Source: Pseudorasbora parva
Taxonomy: Eukaryota > Chordata > Actinopteri > Cypriniformes > Gobionidae
Direction of reading: 5' to 3'
Assembly (NCBI RefSeq): GCF_024679245.1
Contig: NC_090178.1
Location: forward strand, 22,107,703-22,171,702
DNA length: 64,000 nt
Below, piece by piece: positions 62,444-64,000 of the stretch. The number at the start of each line of letters is the position of its first letter. Positions within the stretch are counted from its first letter, which is position 1. The notes beneath the pieces were generated by a model. It made no database searches, was not told the origin of the DNA, and saw only the letters and a list, made by a program, of their open reading frames with translations. The position numbers and the translations under genes are program-made.

Positions 62444-64000
62444 GACTGTCTCTTCTGACCTCTTTTATAAGGTCACAAGCTTAACATTCATACTCAGTCT
62501 TGCTCTAAAAGAGTCATATATATACTATATTAAATACAAAAAATTAAATGTTATTACATTTGTAACATTTTATAAAAAGTTACGGTAACACTACTATAAC
62601 ATTAGTTAACATTTGTTAATGTATTAACTAACAATGAGAAATACATCTGTTACAGTATTATTCATCTTTGTTAACTTGTTAACTTAATAACAATGCAACT
62701 GTTCATTGTTAATTTATGTTAACTCAAGTCTATTAAATAATAACAGATAAAACTCAAAATGTTGCAATTAACATTAACAGACTAATTAATGCTTCAGAAG
62801 TATTTTTTATCATTAGTTTATGATACCTAATGTAGTACAACTGGAACCAGTGTTACAGTTACAGTGCTATAGTGTAACTTAGTGTTACCAAAATTGTTAA
62901 TACAAAAATATGATTGAAGATAACACATGATGAAATGTAAATTGAGTTTTCTTTTTTTTTTTTTACATTTAAAAATGTTTTCTCTATGAGACAGCAAAAA
63001 AAAAAAAAAAGTGTTGGGACGTTGTCATGCAACAATTATAGTATCAGATGGTAATGGTTCTTTAATAAAGTATCAGTACCATTGGATAACTGATTTTTGT
63101 CCAAAATATATATGTCCAAAAACATGGTATTACTACTATGTTATATGAGGGTGTTTCTGCAACTACGGGCACTTTTGACTATCCCAATTTTTAAAAAATC
63201 AACCTTTTTGAATTTACATTTTAACCATCATGGTCTGTAATACACATAACAATGTACACAAAATGTAATGTAGTCATTAAGATTTTAATCTGGAACATGT
63301 TTATTTTTTATGTTTTTGGGGTCATCTTCTTAAAAAGTGTCCTTACCGCAACGTTACAATAACGTTCATTTCATACATTTTCCTTTATTTGTTTCTAAAA
63401 AAAAATATCATATTTAAATAGCTTTTTCAAATTTTACACAGTTTTGTAAATACTGATATAAAAATGATAATATACAAAATAGGGAATTTCATGTTTTTTT
63501 CTATGCCATGTAAAAAATTTACAGTAACCTTAGATGTCAATTGTCTCCATACGCACAAAATTTAACATTTATTTTTTTTTTGTAACAGATTTTGCAATTT
63601 CAATGTGTAAATCATGTCAGCTTAAGTGTTAAAATATTTTTTTTGCAAATGAAAATGTGAAAAAAATAGAAAAAGAGCAGTGCTGCAGTAATGACATCTT
63701 GTGTCGGTAAGGACACTGTTAAAGTGCCACGAAATCAAAAACAGGCTAAAGAACAACAGTAAAAGAAACAGGTATTGCATGCAAGATACTGCAAAAATGC
63801 TACTAAATAACTCTTTTAATTAACTCTTTTAACTACTTTAAAAACATTTACATTTAATCATTTAGCAGACGCTTTTATCCAAAGCGACTTACAAAAAAGG
63901 GGAGAGCAATAGAAGCAACGAAACAAACAAGGCCAACAACCTGTAAGAGCTGTAAGAAGTCTCAGTTAATTAGCACAGTACACTATTTTTTTATTTTTTT
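62444..64000. other. Upstream of stx17: repeats, no visible gene
   Basis: 62580-62800 is an AT-rich TTAACATT-type repeat (ACTAACATTAAC-like motifs), and 63340-63720 is AT-rich. The stx17 promoter and noncoding first exon should lie here or beyond, but I cannot place them. Confidence 0.6.
63845..63960 (+). repeat. Dispersed teleost repeat core
   Basis: Contains GCAGACGCTTTTATCCAAAG and CGACTTACAA, a core I recognise as very common in teleost genomes. The family is not assigned from this copy. Confidence 0.65.

Noticed and set aside
62462..62472. TATAAAAG about 25 bp upstream of the stx17 ATG as a TATA box
   Set aside because: It would leave almost no 5' UTR. Human STX17 has an upstream noncoding exon as I recall, and an acceptor-like AG lies between this motif and the ATG.

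Overview
This window is a piece of a teleost fish nuclear genome. The evidence is spliced vertebrate genes with GT/AG introns, AT-rich introns packed with TTAA-flanked MITEs, Tc1-like and hAT-like transposons, and many dinucleotide microsatellites. The repeat style (copies starting with TTAA-AGGGATAGTTCACCC) and the close but not identical match to the zebrafish inversin I remember point to a cypriniform, probably cyprinid, fish other than zebrafish. That species guess is inference; there is no bacterial or organellar sequence here.

Three protein-coding genes can be rebuilt exon by exon. (1) Positions 1-22.9 kb, minus strand: the 5' half of invs (inversin, a ciliary ankyrin-repeat protein). 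Two 5' exons near 21.4 and 22.6 kb are inferred from splice signals. Six ankyrin-coding exons between 11.57 and 1.03 kb encode about 296 N-terminal residues, and the gene runs off the left edge. (2) Positions 23.09-about 41.7 kb, plus strand: the complete erp44 gene (ER thioredoxin-family chaperone), 11 coding exons, 408 aa, with a CRFS active site and an RDEL ER-retrieval tail. (3) Positions 62.44-48.93 kb, minus strand: the complete stx17 coding region (autophagosomal Qa-SNARE), 7 coding exons, 299 or 300 aa, with a C-terminal glycine-rich membrane hairpin.

invs and erp44 are head to head, with less than 450 bp between the predicted invs first-exon donor and the erp44 ATG, so they may share a bidirectional promoter. 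erp44 and stx17 are tail to tail. This is the same INVS-ERP44-STX17 order and orientation as I recall on human 9q31. Their products work in different places (cilium, early secretory pathway, autophagosome), so the linkage looks like conserved synteny rather than a functional operon.

The rest is intronic and intergenic DNA dominated by mobile-element remnants. The most informative are: a three-level nest (TIR element inside a Tc1 inside a TTAA MITE) in an stx17 intron; three TTAA elements joined end to end through shared TTAA targets in an invs intron; a 2.1 kb element with an 8-bp target duplication inside a MITE in erp44; a Tc1 that landed a few bases inside an invs intron; and several near-perfect foldbacks. 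I did not find a coherent new biological system. The points worth checking are splicing features and transposon architecture.
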